A program made the position numbers and the translations under genes. The notes beneath the pieces are model-generated. The model saw only the letters and a list, made by a program, of their open reading frames with translations, did not search any database and was not told the origin of the DNA. A stretch of 64,000 nt of DNA from Edaphocola flava. GTDB lineage: Bacteria; Bacteroidota; Bacteroidia; Chitinophagales; Chitinophagaceae. How positions within the stretch are numbered: position 1 is the stretch's first letter; the number at the start of each line of letters is the position of its first letter. Positions 15,048 through 23,677 of the stretch are shown piece after piece. The stretch spans positions 1 through 64,000 of the forward strand of contig NZ_SAIQ01000003.1 in assembly GCF_004118155.1 (NCBI RefSeq), in the 5' to 3' direction.

Positions 15048-15620
15048 CTATTTCCTTTCCAGCCTGCTTAAAGTCTCCCGCGATACACCCAGGTAATGTG
15101 CAATCATCGTTTTTGATACCCGTTGAAACAGGGCAGGGTATTGCTGCAACAACAGTTCGTATTTCTCTTTAGGCGAACTTTTCATCATAGATAAAACACG
15201 TCTCTGCAAGGCTACATAGCCACTGAAGGCTTTACGTCCGTGAAATATATACATTTTGGGCACCAGGTTACAAACAGTTTCCTTATCTGCAGCGGAAAGT
15301 TCCAGCACAAAACAAGGCTCCAGTGCCTGTACACACATATCACCACTGCTTTGTTTTGCATAAGCAGGGTAGTCTGATATCCACCAGTTCTCTATAGCAA
15401 ACTGGATAATGTGCTGGCGGCCATCTTCATCATGCATAAACGCTTTCAGACAGCCCTGCACCACCAGGAACTCGGCTTGCACCATATCGCCACTCTCGAT
15501 CAGTAATTGCTTTTTGGCCACCGTAAGCGGCTTATAATATGGGAGCAACAGGGCAAATTCTTCATCTGTAAGGGACACAACCTGTTCTATATGTCGGCGC
15601 AGAAAAGAGGCATATTCCAT
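15048..15620 (-). CDS. Crp/Fnr-family transcriptional regulator
   Basis: A 190-residue regulator: an N-terminal cyclic-nucleotide-binding-like beta barrel (FLVVQGCLKAFMHDEDGRQHIIQF) and a C-terminal helix-turn-helix whose recognition helix reads VSRETLSRLE. The Arg-Glu...Arg arrangement equals that used by CRP to read TGTGA. The start MEYASFLRRH at 15620 is chosen over an ATG 15 bp upstream. It is the last gene of the minus-strand run from the Old Yellow Enzymes, 54 bp after the DJ-1-like gene, and probably regulates it through the palindrome at 18739-18754. Effector unknown. Confidence 0.9.
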   Translation of the reverse strand: MEYASFLRRHIEQVVSLTDEEFALLLPYYKPLTVAKKQLLIESGDMVQAEFLVVQGCLKAFMHDEDGRQHIIQFAIENWWISDYPAYAKQSSGDMCVQALEPCFVLELSAADKETVCNLVPKMYIFHGRKAFSGYVALQRRVLSMMKSSPKEKYELLLQQYPALFQRVSKTMIAHYLGVSRETLSRLERK

Positions 15621-15674
15621 GTTGTAAATGTACAAAAGAAATATGCCTCGATGTATACTATCATTAAATCTAAT

Positions 15675-16436
15675 CTAGTCCAATGCCTTTTTAATCGCTT
15701 CACCTACAGCCTTTGCCGACTGTGGGTTTTGACCAGTGATCAATCGTTGGTCTACCGTTACATGCGGTTGCCATGCTGCAGAATGTTCATATTTTCCGCC
15801 ACGGGCTTTCAGCTGGTCCTCTAACAAGAAGGGCACCACACCACTCAGTTTCACCAGTTCCTCTTCTTCATTAGAGAAGCCGTTTACCTTTTTACCATCC
15901 ACAAGATACTTACCATTGCTCAATTGTATATTGACCAGGCCTGCCGGTCCATGACATACGGCGGCAACCACACCATTCTGCTCATAAATACGTGCCGCAA
16001 TAGCGGCCAGTGCTTTATTTTCCGGCAGATCCCACATAGCACCATGTCCGCCGGCATAAAATATAGCAGCATATTCTTCCGGTTTCACCTGCTCAGGGCG
16101 CATGCTGTTACTGATCTTCTGATGATATTCTTTATTTTCCCAGAATGCTTGGTTATCCGGATCACTCAGGTCAAAGCCGTCAACGGGCGGAGTACCTCCT
16201 TTCGGACTTACAAAATCGATTTCATACCCTGCATCAGTCAGCACTTTCCAGGGATGAGACACCTCGGCAAGGTAATATCCTGTTGGCTCACCCGTGCTGC
16301 CTTTGGTATCATGACTGGTGACTACAAATAAGATTTTCTTTTTCATGTTTGATGTTTTTTGCTGCGCCTGTAATGCACCGAAACCCGCCAGCATGGCGAT
16401 GACCAGTACCAGGACCTGTAATATATTCCGTTTCAT
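15675..16436 (-). CDS. Secreted DJ-1/PfpI-family protein (Hsp31-like)
   Basis: A 253-residue protein with a signal peptide (residues 1-25, ending ALQAQ), so periplasmic or extracellular. The nucleophile elbow AVCHGPAG carries the family's reactive Cys, and FYAGGHGAMWDLP gives the usual Glu/His region. Hsp31-like members deglycate or convert methylglyoxal, or act as chaperones; which applies here cannot be read. The ATG at 16436 is only 1 bp after the upstream enzyme's stop codon, showing strong operon coupling. Longer in-frame starts would overlap that gene and are rejected. Confidence 0.88.
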   Translation of the reverse strand: MKRNILQVLVLVIAMLAGFGALQAQQKTSNMKKKILFVVTSHDTKGSTGEPTGYYLAEVSHPWKVLTDAGYEIDFVSPKGGTPPVDGFDLSDPDNQAFWENKEYHQKISNSMRPEQVKPEEYAAIFYAGGHGAMWDLPENKALAAIAARIYEQNGVVAAVCHGPAGLVNIQLSNGKYLVDGKKVNGFSNEEEELVKLSGVVPFLLEDQLKARGGKYEHSAAWQPHVTVDQRLITGQNPQSAKAVGEAIKKALD

Positions 16437-16437
16437 A

Positions 16438-17547
16438 TTAATGATTAATTTGTTCCTGATAAGTTTTCCAGTCCAGGTATCCTTCCATACCCAGTCCATA
16501 ATGCAGTGCACGGTTGGGTGGGGTAACCGGCCAGTTGTTCCGGAGGCGATCAACCAGATCAGGATTCGCAATGTATACCTCTCCGAAAGCAGCAATATCA
16601 ATAGTGCCGGCTTCTATTAATGCAGTAGCCTTCTCACGGTCCATACCACCTGCCAGGATCAATACGCCGTCATACCAGCTGCGGAAGCGCTCCAGGAATC
16701 CATCAGGTAAGGCGAAGCTGCCACGGGACTGCTGGTCCATGATATGAATATACGCAATATTTCTCCGGGACAGTTCTGTCGCGAGGTACTGGTAAGTTTC
16801 TTCTATTTCCTCATAATGCGGCAATTCATGCAGTCCGCCATAAGGTGTCAGGCGTATCGCCACTTTATCAGCCCCGATTGCGGCAATAGATGCATCAATA
16901 GCTTCCAGCAGGAAACGGGACCGGTTGGCTACTGAGCCGCCATACTGGTCACTACGGTTATTGATATGCGGATTCAGAAATTGCTCAATAAGATAACCAT
17001 TCGCACCATGCAGCTCTACACCATCAAAACCCGCTGCTACAGCATTTTTAGCCGCATGAGCGAAATCCTGCACCACAGCCGATACCTCTTCTGTTGCCAA
17101 TGCCCTGGGCTGCGAAGCAGGTACAAATCCTTCTTTGCCCTCCGCATCATATCCCCAGGCAAAAGAGTTGGCAGCACGCAGATCAGAAGCCCCTACCGGC
17201 GCCTGACCTTTAGGCTGATTAGACGTATGGGAGACGCGGCCTACATGCCACAGCTGGGTAAAGATGGTACTCCCTTCTGCATGTACAGCATCCGTAACCT
17301 TTTTCCAGCCGGCTACCTGTTGCGGTGTATACAGTCCTGGAATATATAATACACCCATAGCCGTATCAGAAATAGCCGTACCTTCTGTAATGATCAGGCC
17401 CGCATCAGCACGCTGCGCATAATAGGTAGCATTAAATTCTTTAGGAATACCGTCAGCATTACGGGCACGGGTCATTGGTGCCATGGCAATGCGGTTTTTC
17501 AAATTCAGGGCACCGAAGCTAAGCGGTGCAAACAAATCTTTGGTCAT
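16438..17547 (-). CDS. Old Yellow Enzyme-type alkene reductase
   Basis: A 369-residue FMN-dependent flavin oxidoreductase of the TIM-barrel OYE family. Visible signatures are the NRIAMAPMTRARN start, TQLWHVGRVSH near 95-106, the substrate-binding HGANGYL near 180, and DQYGGS near 201. Such enzymes reduce the C=C bond of enals, enones and nitro compounds with NAD(P)H, in the cytoplasm. It lies between a second paralogue (11 bp away) and a DJ-1-like gene (1 bp away), consistent with a reactive-electrophile detoxification operon. Confidence 0.94.
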   Translation of the reverse strand: MTKDLFAPLSFGALNLKNRIAMAPMTRARNADGIPKEFNATYYAQRADAGLIITEGTAISDTAMGVLYIPGLYTPQQVAGWKKVTDAVHAEGSTIFTQLWHVGRVSHTSNQPKGQAPVGASDLRAANSFAWGYDAEGKEGFVPASQPRALATEEVSAVVQDFAHAAKNAVAAGFDGVELHGANGYLIEQFLNPHINNRSDQYGGSVANRSRFLLEAIDASIAAIGADKVAIRLTPYGGLHELPHYEEIEETYQYLATELSRRNIAYIHIMDQQSRGSFALPDGFLERFRSWYDGVLILAGGMDREKATALIEAGTIDIAAFGEVYIANPDLVDRLRNNWPVTPPNRALHYGLGMEGYLDWKTYQEQINH

Positions 17548-17558
17548 TGTTGCTTTGA

Positions 17559-18683
17559 TTAATAAGTTGAGGATAATGTTTGTGTTGTGGCAAACGGATA
17601 ATCTGTATATCCTTCAGCCGCACCACCGAAAAAATGTTCCCGCTTGGGTTCGTTTAATGGCAGATCATGCACCAGGCGATAGGGCAGATCAGGATTGGCT
17701 ATAAACGGACGACCAAAACCTATAAGGTCGGCCCATCCATTGCGAAGCGCCTCTTCTGCACGGGCTTTGGTATACTTACCGGAATAGATGAGGGTTCCTT
17801 TAAATGCAGTTCTATAGGCCTCTTTAAATGCGACCGGCATGACCGGCGCATTATCCCAATCTGCTTCTGCAATGTGGATGTAAGCAATACCAATTTCCTG
17901 CAATAGTCCGGCTGCTGCGATATAGGTCTCTTCCGGATGATCATCCATTGCGCCCATAAGAGTAGTCAAGGGCGCCTGGCGTACACCAACACGATCGGCT
18001 CCTATAGCTTCGGCTACCGCTGTGGTCACTTCTTTCAGAAAGCGAAGGCGATTTTTAAGGCAGCCTCCATATTCATCTGTACGCTGGTTGGTCTGAGAGT
18101 CTATAAACTGCTCTATGAGGTAACCATTGGCTCCATGCAGCTCGACACCATCAAAACCGGCAGCGATTGCATTTTGTGCAGCTTGCGCATAATCATGGAC
18201 AATGTCTTTGATCTCTGCGATGGTTAATGCCCGGGGCATAGAATGCTGTTCCATGGTGCCGAGTCCGGATTCTGCTGCTGCGCCTTCCGGAGCCAGGAAT
18301 ACTTTCACGCCTTCGGCCAGTATAGCTGAAGGAGCAACCGGTTGTGCCCCTTTTGGTTGCAGACTGGTATGAGAGATACGGCCTACATGCCATAACTGAG
18401 CAAAGATTTTTCCGCCGGCAGCATGTACCGCATCAGTAACTTGTTTCCATCCTGCAATCTGCTCCGGAGTATAGATACCGGGTGTCCAGGCATAACCTTG
18501 TCCCTGCCGGCTGATCTGTGTACCCTCAGAAATGAGGAGACCGGCAGAAGCCCTCTGGGCATAATAAGTGGCCATCAGCTCTGTGGCCACATTCCCTGCA
18601 GCGGAACGGGAACGGGTCATCGGCGGCATAACGATACGATTAGATAATGAGATTTGATTCAGTTGATATTGTTCGAATAACAT
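17559..18683 (-). CDS. Old Yellow Enzyme-type alkene reductase, second paralogue
   Basis: A 374-residue FMN enzyme of the same family as its downstream neighbour, with NRIVMPPMTRSRS, AQLWHVGRISH, HGANGYL and DEYGGC. The ATG at 18683 (MLFEQYQLN) is chosen because longer starts would precede the predicted promoter -7 box. It heads the minus-strand operon OYE-OYE-DJ-1-Crp. The two copies share most motifs but differ in loops, so they may have different substrates. A perfect CRP-type palindrome lies 56 bp upstream. Confidence 0.94.
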   Translation of the reverse strand: MLFEQYQLNQISLSNRIVMPPMTRSRSAAGNVATELMATYYAQRASAGLLISEGTQISRQGQGYAWTPGIYTPEQIAGWKQVTDAVHAAGGKIFAQLWHVGRISHTSLQPKGAQPVAPSAILAEGVKVFLAPEGAAAESGLGTMEQHSMPRALTIAEIKDIVHDYAQAAQNAIAAGFDGVELHGANGYLIEQFIDSQTNQRTDEYGGCLKNRLRFLKEVTTAVAEAIGADRVGVRQAPLTTLMGAMDDHPEETYIAAAGLLQEIGIAYIHIAEADWDNAPVMPVAFKEAYRTAFKGTLIYSGKYTKARAEEALRNGWADLIGFGRPFIANPDLPYRLVHDLPLNEPKREHFFGGAAEGYTDYPFATTQTLSSTY

Positions 18684-18708
18684 AAGGTGTTCCTTTTTTT
18701 GTACAATG

Positions 18709-18716
18709 CAAAGGTC
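18709..18716 (-). promoter_or_regulatory. Promoter -7 box of the OYE operon
   Basis: Read on the minus strand it is GACCTTTG (one mismatch to TAnnTTTG). The start would be near 18703, and the centre of the CRP-like palindrome would fall about 43 bp upstream of it, which is a typical activator distance. Confidence 0.45.
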
Positions 18717-18738
18717 ACCAGCCTGGCTGAAATGCACC

Positions 18739-18754
18739 TGTGATCAGGATCACA
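18739..18754. promoter_or_regulatory. Perfect Crp-type operator TGTGA-N6-TCACA
   Basis: TGTGATCAGGATCACA is a perfect TGTGA-N6-TCACA palindrome, equal to the classical CRP consensus half sites. It sits between the OYE operon and the divergent DinB-like gene. The operon's last gene encodes a Crp/Fnr protein with a matching recognition helix, suggesting autoregulation. No second site was found by reading. Confidence 0.7.
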
Positions 18755-18830
18755 AGTTTTTAGGCAGGCTTTAAATTTTACTTATTTTAGCAATCAGGCT
18801 ATAGAAATTTTTTATTTAAAACACCGCAAT

Positions 18831-19301
18831 ATGAGTGTCAGTAAACAACTCGCGCAACATCTGAGAGATGTTCATTTTGGTAAAAACTGGAGCTGGTCTA
18901 ACCTGAAAGATGCGCTGGACGGGCTATCCTGGCAGGAGGCACAAGTCTCTGTGCAGGGATTGAATTCAATTGCTATACTCACCTGCCATATTACATACTA
19001 TGTAAAAGTCATTTACAAGGTATTGGAAGGAGGGCCACTGGAGGGGAATGATAAGGATAGCTTTATGCTGCCGGATATTAAAGAACAATCTGACTGGAAC
19101 GCGCTACAGGAAAAAATATGGCAGCAAGCGGAGCTTACTGCCAGTGCTATAGAAAAATTGGATGATGTGCAGCTTGATGCTCTGTTTTCAGAAGCTAAAT
19201 ACGGTACTTATTTCCGCAATATAGCAGGTATGATCGAGCATATGCATTATCATTTAGGACAGATTGTACTGATCCGGAAACTCCTGACTGCAAAGGTTTA
19301 A
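18831..19301 (+). CDS. DinB/YfiT-like four-helix protein
   Basis: A 156-residue protein of the DinB metal-binding four-helix bundle. Candidate metal ligands are His in LTCHITYYVKV (near 53) and the HMHYHLGQI motif near 139. Members include thiol-dependent transferases and are often stress-linked; the precise substrate is unknown. Not related to DNA polymerase IV despite the name. Its stop overlaps the convergent NMO gene by 4 bp. Confidence 0.8.
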   Translation: MSVSKQLAQHLRDVHFGKNWSWSNLKDALDGLSWQEAQVSVQGLNSIAILTCHITYYVKVIYKVLEGGPLEGNDKDSFMLPDIKEQSDWNALQEKIWQQAELTASAIEKLDDVQLDALFSEAKYGTYFRNIAGMIEHMHYHLGQIVLIRKLLTAKV

Positions 19302-20365
19302 TATTCGTTGTTCAGTGCCGCAGTATCCATAACCAGGTCTGTAAGAATCTCTTTGGTACTGCGTTCCGGCAATCCGGATAAAGATTGTCCTGCCCACAGA
19401 TTTACAAAACCAGTATGACCGGCATCTCGCGCAGCTTTTCTCAAAGCCTGGGTAAGCCTGTTCTGATAAGGATAGGGCAGTATATGACCGGAATGTTCCA
19501 CTGCATCAATGAATGTGTTGCGCAGACCACGGGCATACCTCCCGGAGAAGCTGCGGGTCAGCATAATATCTGATTCTCCACAATCTTTCAGACCGGCTCT
19601 CTCAAATGGCTGCAAAGCACTTTCATGAGCATTCAGTAATAAAGTACCTACCTGAAAGCCGGATGCACCAATCATTTTTGCGGCAAGCACAGTACGGGCA
19701 TTATACATACCGCCTGCATAGATCAGGGGCACTTTTACACTATCATACACGCGGGAGAGTAAAGATAGTCCGCCAATCTGCGGAATATCTTCTGTGGCAA
19801 AACTGCCGCGGTGTCCGCCGGCTTCGAGCCCTTGCACACAGATCATGTCTATACCGGATTGCTCCAGTATAAGGGCTTCTTCAACAGAGGTACAGGTACC
19901 AATCAGCAGTACACCTTTGTCTTTACACTTACGGATGCTTTCTTCATCAAGATTGCCGAAGGTAAAACTGATAATGCGGCAACCTTCTTCCAGTGCGGCA
20001 TCCAGCTGTGCATGATAATCATCTACATTGATCTCATCAATACCGGGCAGGCTCACCTCAATGCCGTAATCTGCAGCCAGTGCTTCAATAAATTGCTTGC
20101 TACCGGCATATTGCGTTTTAAGGGCTTCATCGGCCTGTGGTACCTTATGTACAAAAAGATTTACGGCAAACTGACCGTTACATAAGGCTTTGGTTGCACG
20201 AATGGCCTGTACACTTTTTTCTACTGACCAGTCTCCTAAGGGCAGTGAGCCCAGGCAGCCGGTTTCTGTGGCTGCAGCCACCATTTCTGGTGTTGTAACC
20301 CCAAACATAGGGGCCTGTATAAACGGGTAAAGAATGTCTAACTGATGGATAATCGGTTGGTTCAT
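19298..20365 (-). CDS. Nitronate monooxygenase-like flavoprotein
   Basis: A 355-residue FMN-binding TIM barrel of the nitronate monooxygenase/2-nitropropane dioxygenase family. PFIQAPMFGVTTPEMVAAATETGCLG near the N-terminus and AGGMYNARTVLAAKMIGASGFQVGT near 215-239 are family motifs. It oxidises nitronates such as propionate 3-nitronate, a detoxification reaction. It is the last gene of a minus-strand run with PaiB (12 bp upstream) and a secreted protein, next to the alkene-reductase operon. Confidence 0.9.
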   Translation of the reverse strand: MNQPIIHQLDILYPFIQAPMFGVTTPEMVAAATETGCLGSLPLGDWSVEKSVQAIRATKALCNGQFAVNLFVHKVPQADEALKTQYAGSKQFIEALAADYGIEVSLPGIDEINVDDYHAQLDAALEEGCRIISFTFGNLDEESIRKCKDKGVLLIGTCTSVEEALILEQSGIDMICVQGLEAGGHRGSFATEDIPQIGGLSLLSRVYDSVKVPLIYAGGMYNARTVLAAKMIGASGFQVGTLLLNAHESALQPFERAGLKDCGESDIMLTRSFSGRYARGLRNTFIDAVEHSGHILPYPYQNRLTQALRKAARDAGHTGFVNLWAGQSLSGLPERSTKEILTDLVMDTAALNNEY

Positions 20366-20377
20366 GGAGATAATGGG

Positions 20378-20998
20378 TTAAGGGTTTTGGTCCAGGTGCT
20401 GCTGCATGTATTCTGCGGTGACTTGTGCTGCAGTATCAGGACTGGAGGATAGTGATGCAATAATATTTTGTTGTTCGTGTATGGTTTTATTCTGACTGAG
20501 TTTTTCTTTGGCCAGCAATTCCGTGACCTTTATGCGGAAGCCGGTTACACCGGCCATCAATCCGTTAATGTATTTTTCCGAAAGCCGCGCCCATTGTGCC
20601 CGAAAGGCTGTTTCATAATTGTCAATGGTGGCTTCCATTAATTCCTTTACAGCATCCGGTTCGGTAATCACCTCACCGGTGCCATAGGCATGTACGGCCA
20701 GATAATTCCAGGTAGGAACATTCTGCTCTTTTTCATAAAGGGAGGGGGAAATATAGGCATGCGGTTCATTAAAGACAACCAGTATTTTATGATTGCTGAT
20801 ATCTTTCCACTGATTATTTTGTTTAGCGAAATGACTGTACAGGAAGAGCTGTCCATCTTCTTCCTTAACCAGGAAGGGCAGATGTGTCGCTACAGGAACA
20901 TTATCATTGGAAGTAATGATCGTAGCAAAACTGAAGCGTTGCATAAATGCTACAATCCGCTCCCGGTCCTGCATAATATTGATTTTAGGAATGTACAT
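20378..20998 (-). CDS. PaiB-type FMN-binding regulator
   Basis: A 206-residue split-barrel flavin-binding protein of the PaiB family. The VPVATHLPFLVKEEDGQLFLYSHFAKQN pattern (starting near residue 36) and TWNYLAVHAYGTGEV (near 110) are typical. Members are annotated as negative transcriptional regulators or as general FMN-binding proteins. It lies 12 bp before the nitronate monooxygenase and 14 bp after the secreted protein gene, so the three are probably co-transcribed. Confidence 0.9.
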   Translation of the reverse strand: MYIPKINIMQDRERIVAFMQRFSFATIITSNDNVPVATHLPFLVKEEDGQLFLYSHFAKQNNQWKDISNHKILVVFNEPHAYISPSLYEKEQNVPTWNYLAVHAYGTGEVITEPDAVKELMEATIDNYETAFRAQWARLSEKYINGLMAGVTGFRIKVTELLAKEKLSQNKTIHEQQNIIASLSSSPDTAAQVTAEYMQQHLDQNP

Positions 20999-21012
20999 GT
21001 CTGCTGATTTTA

Positions 21013-21600
21013 TTAATCCAGTTTGCGCTGTTTACGGTCTGCCTTCTTATTACTGACAAACAGGTTTGAACATTGGTTGGCATACCGGTAATATATATCT
21101 TCAGAAAACTGGTCCAGGTATGTCTTGGGCAAAGGCATTTTTAGCTTGATGGGTTTCATTTTGATCAACTCATCATGCTCCATATCATAATAATTCCAGT
21201 TACCGATATAGTCACCCGTCAGCAGGTTTATGCTGGATTCCCCACTGCCATCATTTGCAGCATTACCAAACTCATAGCGGCTCATACCTATCAGCTGCAT
21301 TTTTCTCAGCTTGCCGTCGAAACGAAACTGGCAGGCGTAACCGGCACGCATCCAGTTATGGCGAAACTCAAAACCGTTTCGGGTTTCTTTCAGATAGGAA
21401 TTGTCATCCATCTCAGTAGATTTACTATGCACCGGTCTGAAAGCCTGGGTAGATAAACGGCACATTATCGTTCCTTCATCTCTGTTCAGCCTAACGGTAT
21501 CAGCAATACGGTCAAGGTCAAGGTCTCTGATCAGGATATCCTGTGCTTGTAAGGGTAAATAGCTATATAGAATAAGCAGTATGCATAATGTTTTTTTCAT
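21013..21600 (-). CDS. Hypothetical secreted protein
   Basis: A 195-residue protein with a signal peptide (CILLILYSYLPLQAQ). The mature part starts DILIRDLDLDRIADTVRLNRDEGT, a short Asp-rich segment like the FG-GAP/calcium-binding beginnings of secreted Bacteroidota proteins, then a beta-rich body with many aromatic residues. No family is assigned. It is first in the run with PaiB and NMO and divergent from the NAD-binding protein gene; the 173-bp gap between has no clear feature. Confidence 0.68.
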   Translation of the reverse strand: MKKTLCILLILYSYLPLQAQDILIRDLDLDRIADTVRLNRDEGTIMCRLSTQAFRPVHSKSTEMDDNSYLKETRNGFEFRHNWMRAGYACQFRFDGKLRKMQLIGMSRYEFGNAANDGSGESSINLLTGDYIGNWNYYDMEHDELIKMKPIKLKMPLPKTYLDQFSEDIYYRYANQCSNLFVSNKKADRKQRKLD

Positions 21601-21773
21601 ATAGGCGCCGCATTTGCCTCAAAGCTACGCCATAATTATATTTGAAAACAAGAAAAAACGTATCTTTAACCTATTAAAATCTCTTTATAAATATTATCCC
21701 TCCCGGGAATTACTACTCCGATACACATTATACGGAGCTTGAATAGTTTTATCACATTTTATAAAGAGTCATT

Positions 21774-22418
21774 ATGCAACAGCATACCATAGCCGTAATC
21801 GGCGGCACCGGCAAAGCCGGAACTTATCTCGTTATAACATTATTAGCACAGGGCTATAAGCTGAATATGCTCCTGCGTAACCCTGAGAAAGTGACAGGCT
21901 TACAGCATCCGCAGATCAATATTGTGGTTGGTACAGTACAACAAGCAGATGCGATTAATGAAGTCCTGAAAGGCTGTACCGCAGTAATCAGTACATTGGG
22001 ACTGGGCATTCCCGCTAGTGAGCCCGGCATTTTCAGTCAGTCGACCAGGAATATATTGCTTGCCATGCAGCAACAGCTCATTGGCCGTTACCTGGTCATC
22101 ACCGGCCTGAACGTAGATACCCCTTCAGATCATAAAGGCCCGGAAACCGCTGCAGGCACCGCATGGATGAAGGAGCATTTTCCCGTATCTACTGCAGATA
22201 AACAATCAGAGTATTCCTTACTTGCAGATAGTACAGCAGACTGGACAATGGTACGCTTACCCAGAATTGAGCAAACTGATCTACTCAAAGAGATCTGTAT
22301 AAGTCTTGAGGATTGCCCGGGAACCAGCATTAGTGCAAGCAGTCTGGCACACTTCCTCATAGAACAGATAAATGCTGAAACGTATATTCGTAAGGCTCCG
22401 TTTATCGCCGACAAATAA
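21774..22418 (+). CDS. NAD(P)-binding Rossmann protein (NmrA/SDR-like)
   Basis: A 214-residue short-chain-reductase-like protein. The dinucleotide-binding motif GGTGKAG (near 10-16) begins a Rossmann fold. LLRNPEKV follows the second strand, as in NmrA-like redox sensors and flavin reductases. The C-terminal substrate part (YSLLADSTADWTMVRLPRI) is similar to NAD(P)H-binding proteins of the anthrone oxygenase-like group. Substrate unknown. A rho-independent terminator follows 7 bp after the stop. Confidence 0.84.
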   Translation: MQQHTIAVIGGTGKAGTYLVITLLAQGYKLNMLLRNPEKVTGLQHPQINIVVGTVQQADAINEVLKGCTAVISTLGLGIPASEPGIFSQSTRNILLAMQQQLIGRYLVITGLNVDTPSDHKGPETAAGTAWMKEHFPVSTADKQSEYSLLADSTADWTMVRLPRIEQTDLLKEICISLEDCPGTSISASSLAHFLIEQINAETYIRKAPFIADK

Positions 22419-22424
22419 ACATAA

Positions 22425-22454
22425 AGGCAGTATATTAATTATACTGCCTCTTTT
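22425..22454 (+). terminator. Terminator after the NAD-binding gene
   Basis: AGGCAGTAT (22425-22433) pairs with ATACTGCCT (22441-22449), followed by TTTT. The remaining 140 bp to the kinase gene hold its promoter region; no exact consensus boxes were seen. Confidence 0.82.
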
Positions 22455-22597
22455 CATTTTCGGTCCGTACATATGCCTTTTCGGCACACAATTAAGACAT
22501 TTGGGGCGAAAAAACAGGATAACTTCTTATAAATTCAGCAACTTTGCATATATCCCGTTTTGTGCGGTACAAGTTATACAAGGGCAAATGACTATAA

Positions 22598-23677
22598 ATG
22601 ACAAATAAAAAGAATACATTTCTGAGCAATAACCGGAAGCGGCTTTTATTTACCGTTTCTGCATTCCTGTTATTGTACCTGGTTGCCTATATACTGGACC
22701 CGTTTTCTGCTCAGTGGTACGGCTTTTTTGAGCGCAGTCCGCTGCGTATGTTCAGAGAGTTGGGTACCAGCCTGGTGATCTGCCTGGCCATTTCAGAGTC
22801 GGCCATTACCATCAGCAATATCCTGAATAAATATATTCAATGGACCTCGCGGCCATTGACCCGGCTCATTCTGGAGACGGGCCTTAACCTGGTGCTGGTA
22901 TTAATCATCAACCTGCTGGTCAGTGCCTGGTGCCTGTACGGAGATCCGGAGATTGCCAATTACGTACCCTCGCCGGAAGAGCAGAGAGGCTTTATACAAT
23001 GGGTCATTGTAAGTATCATTATTTCCTTTATGATTATGGGCATCAATATCGGAAATTACCTGATCTCGAACTGGAAGAATGAAGTGATCAGGGTATCAGA
23101 ATTGAACCAGCTGGCTACAGAATCAGAACTGCAATCATTAAAACTGCAATTAGATCCTCACTTCGTATTCAACAACTTAAGTGTGCTATCTGAACTCATA
23201 CTTGAAGATCAGCAACTGGGCTACGCCTATGCAGAGAACTTCTCTAAGATTTACCGGTATATGCTGGTCAATGCCAAGAAAGACCTTATTCCGCTGGAAG
23301 AGGAACTCAAATTCCTGGACTCATACATGTTCCTGATTGAGAACCGTTTTGGTTCTGGTGTTCATTTTAATATCAATGTGCACCCGGAAGCTAAGGCAAT
23401 GGGTATGCCACCATTAACCATACAGATGCTCGTGGAGAATGCACTGAAGCATAACCGCACCAATAAAAAGGAACCCCTGACTATTGACATTTATGACCAG
23501 GAGGGCACCGCACTGATCGTAGCCAATAACCTGCTTCCGATAGAGCGGACTATAGATTCGTCCGGCATTGGTCTGCGTAATATTTTGCGCCGCTACCACT
23601 TGTTGTCGCAGCAGGAACCCAAAATTGCGGCAGATCAGCAGTCCTTTAAAGTAATCGTACCATTGATAAAGATATGA
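22598..23677 (+). CDS. LytS-type sensor histidine kinase
   Basis: A 359-residue kinase with four transmembrane helices (about residues 15-160), a short coiled linker and the His_kinase domain in which LDPHFVFNNLSVLSELI (near 187) carries the phospho-acceptor. An HATPase region follows (LTIQMLVENALKHN; SSGIGLRNILRRY). No separate input domain is visible, so it may sense membrane state. It overlaps the regulator gene by 4 bp (ATGA), and the tripartite efflux operon lies just downstream. Confidence 0.94.
   Translation: MTNKKNTFLSNNRKRLLFTVSAFLLLYLVAYILDPFSAQWYGFFERSPLRMFRELGTSLVICLAISESAITISNILNKYIQWTSRPLTRLILETGLNLVLVLIINLLVSAWCLYGDPEIANYVPSPEEQRGFIQWVIVSIIISFMIMGINIGNYLISNWKNEVIRVSELNQLATESELQSLKLQLDPHFVFNNLSVLSELILEDQQLGYAYAENFSKIYRYMLVNAKKDLIPLEEELKFLDSYMFLIENRFGSGVHFNINVHPEAKAMGMPPLTIQMLVENALKHNRTNKKEPLTIDIYDQEGTALIVANNLLPIERTIDSSGIGLRNILRRYHLLSQQEPKIAADQQSFKVIVPLIKI

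Noticed and set aside
16436-16601. Longer start for the DJ-1-like gene
   Set aside because: It would overlap the upstream reductase by about 160 bp, and the signal peptide begins exactly at 16436.
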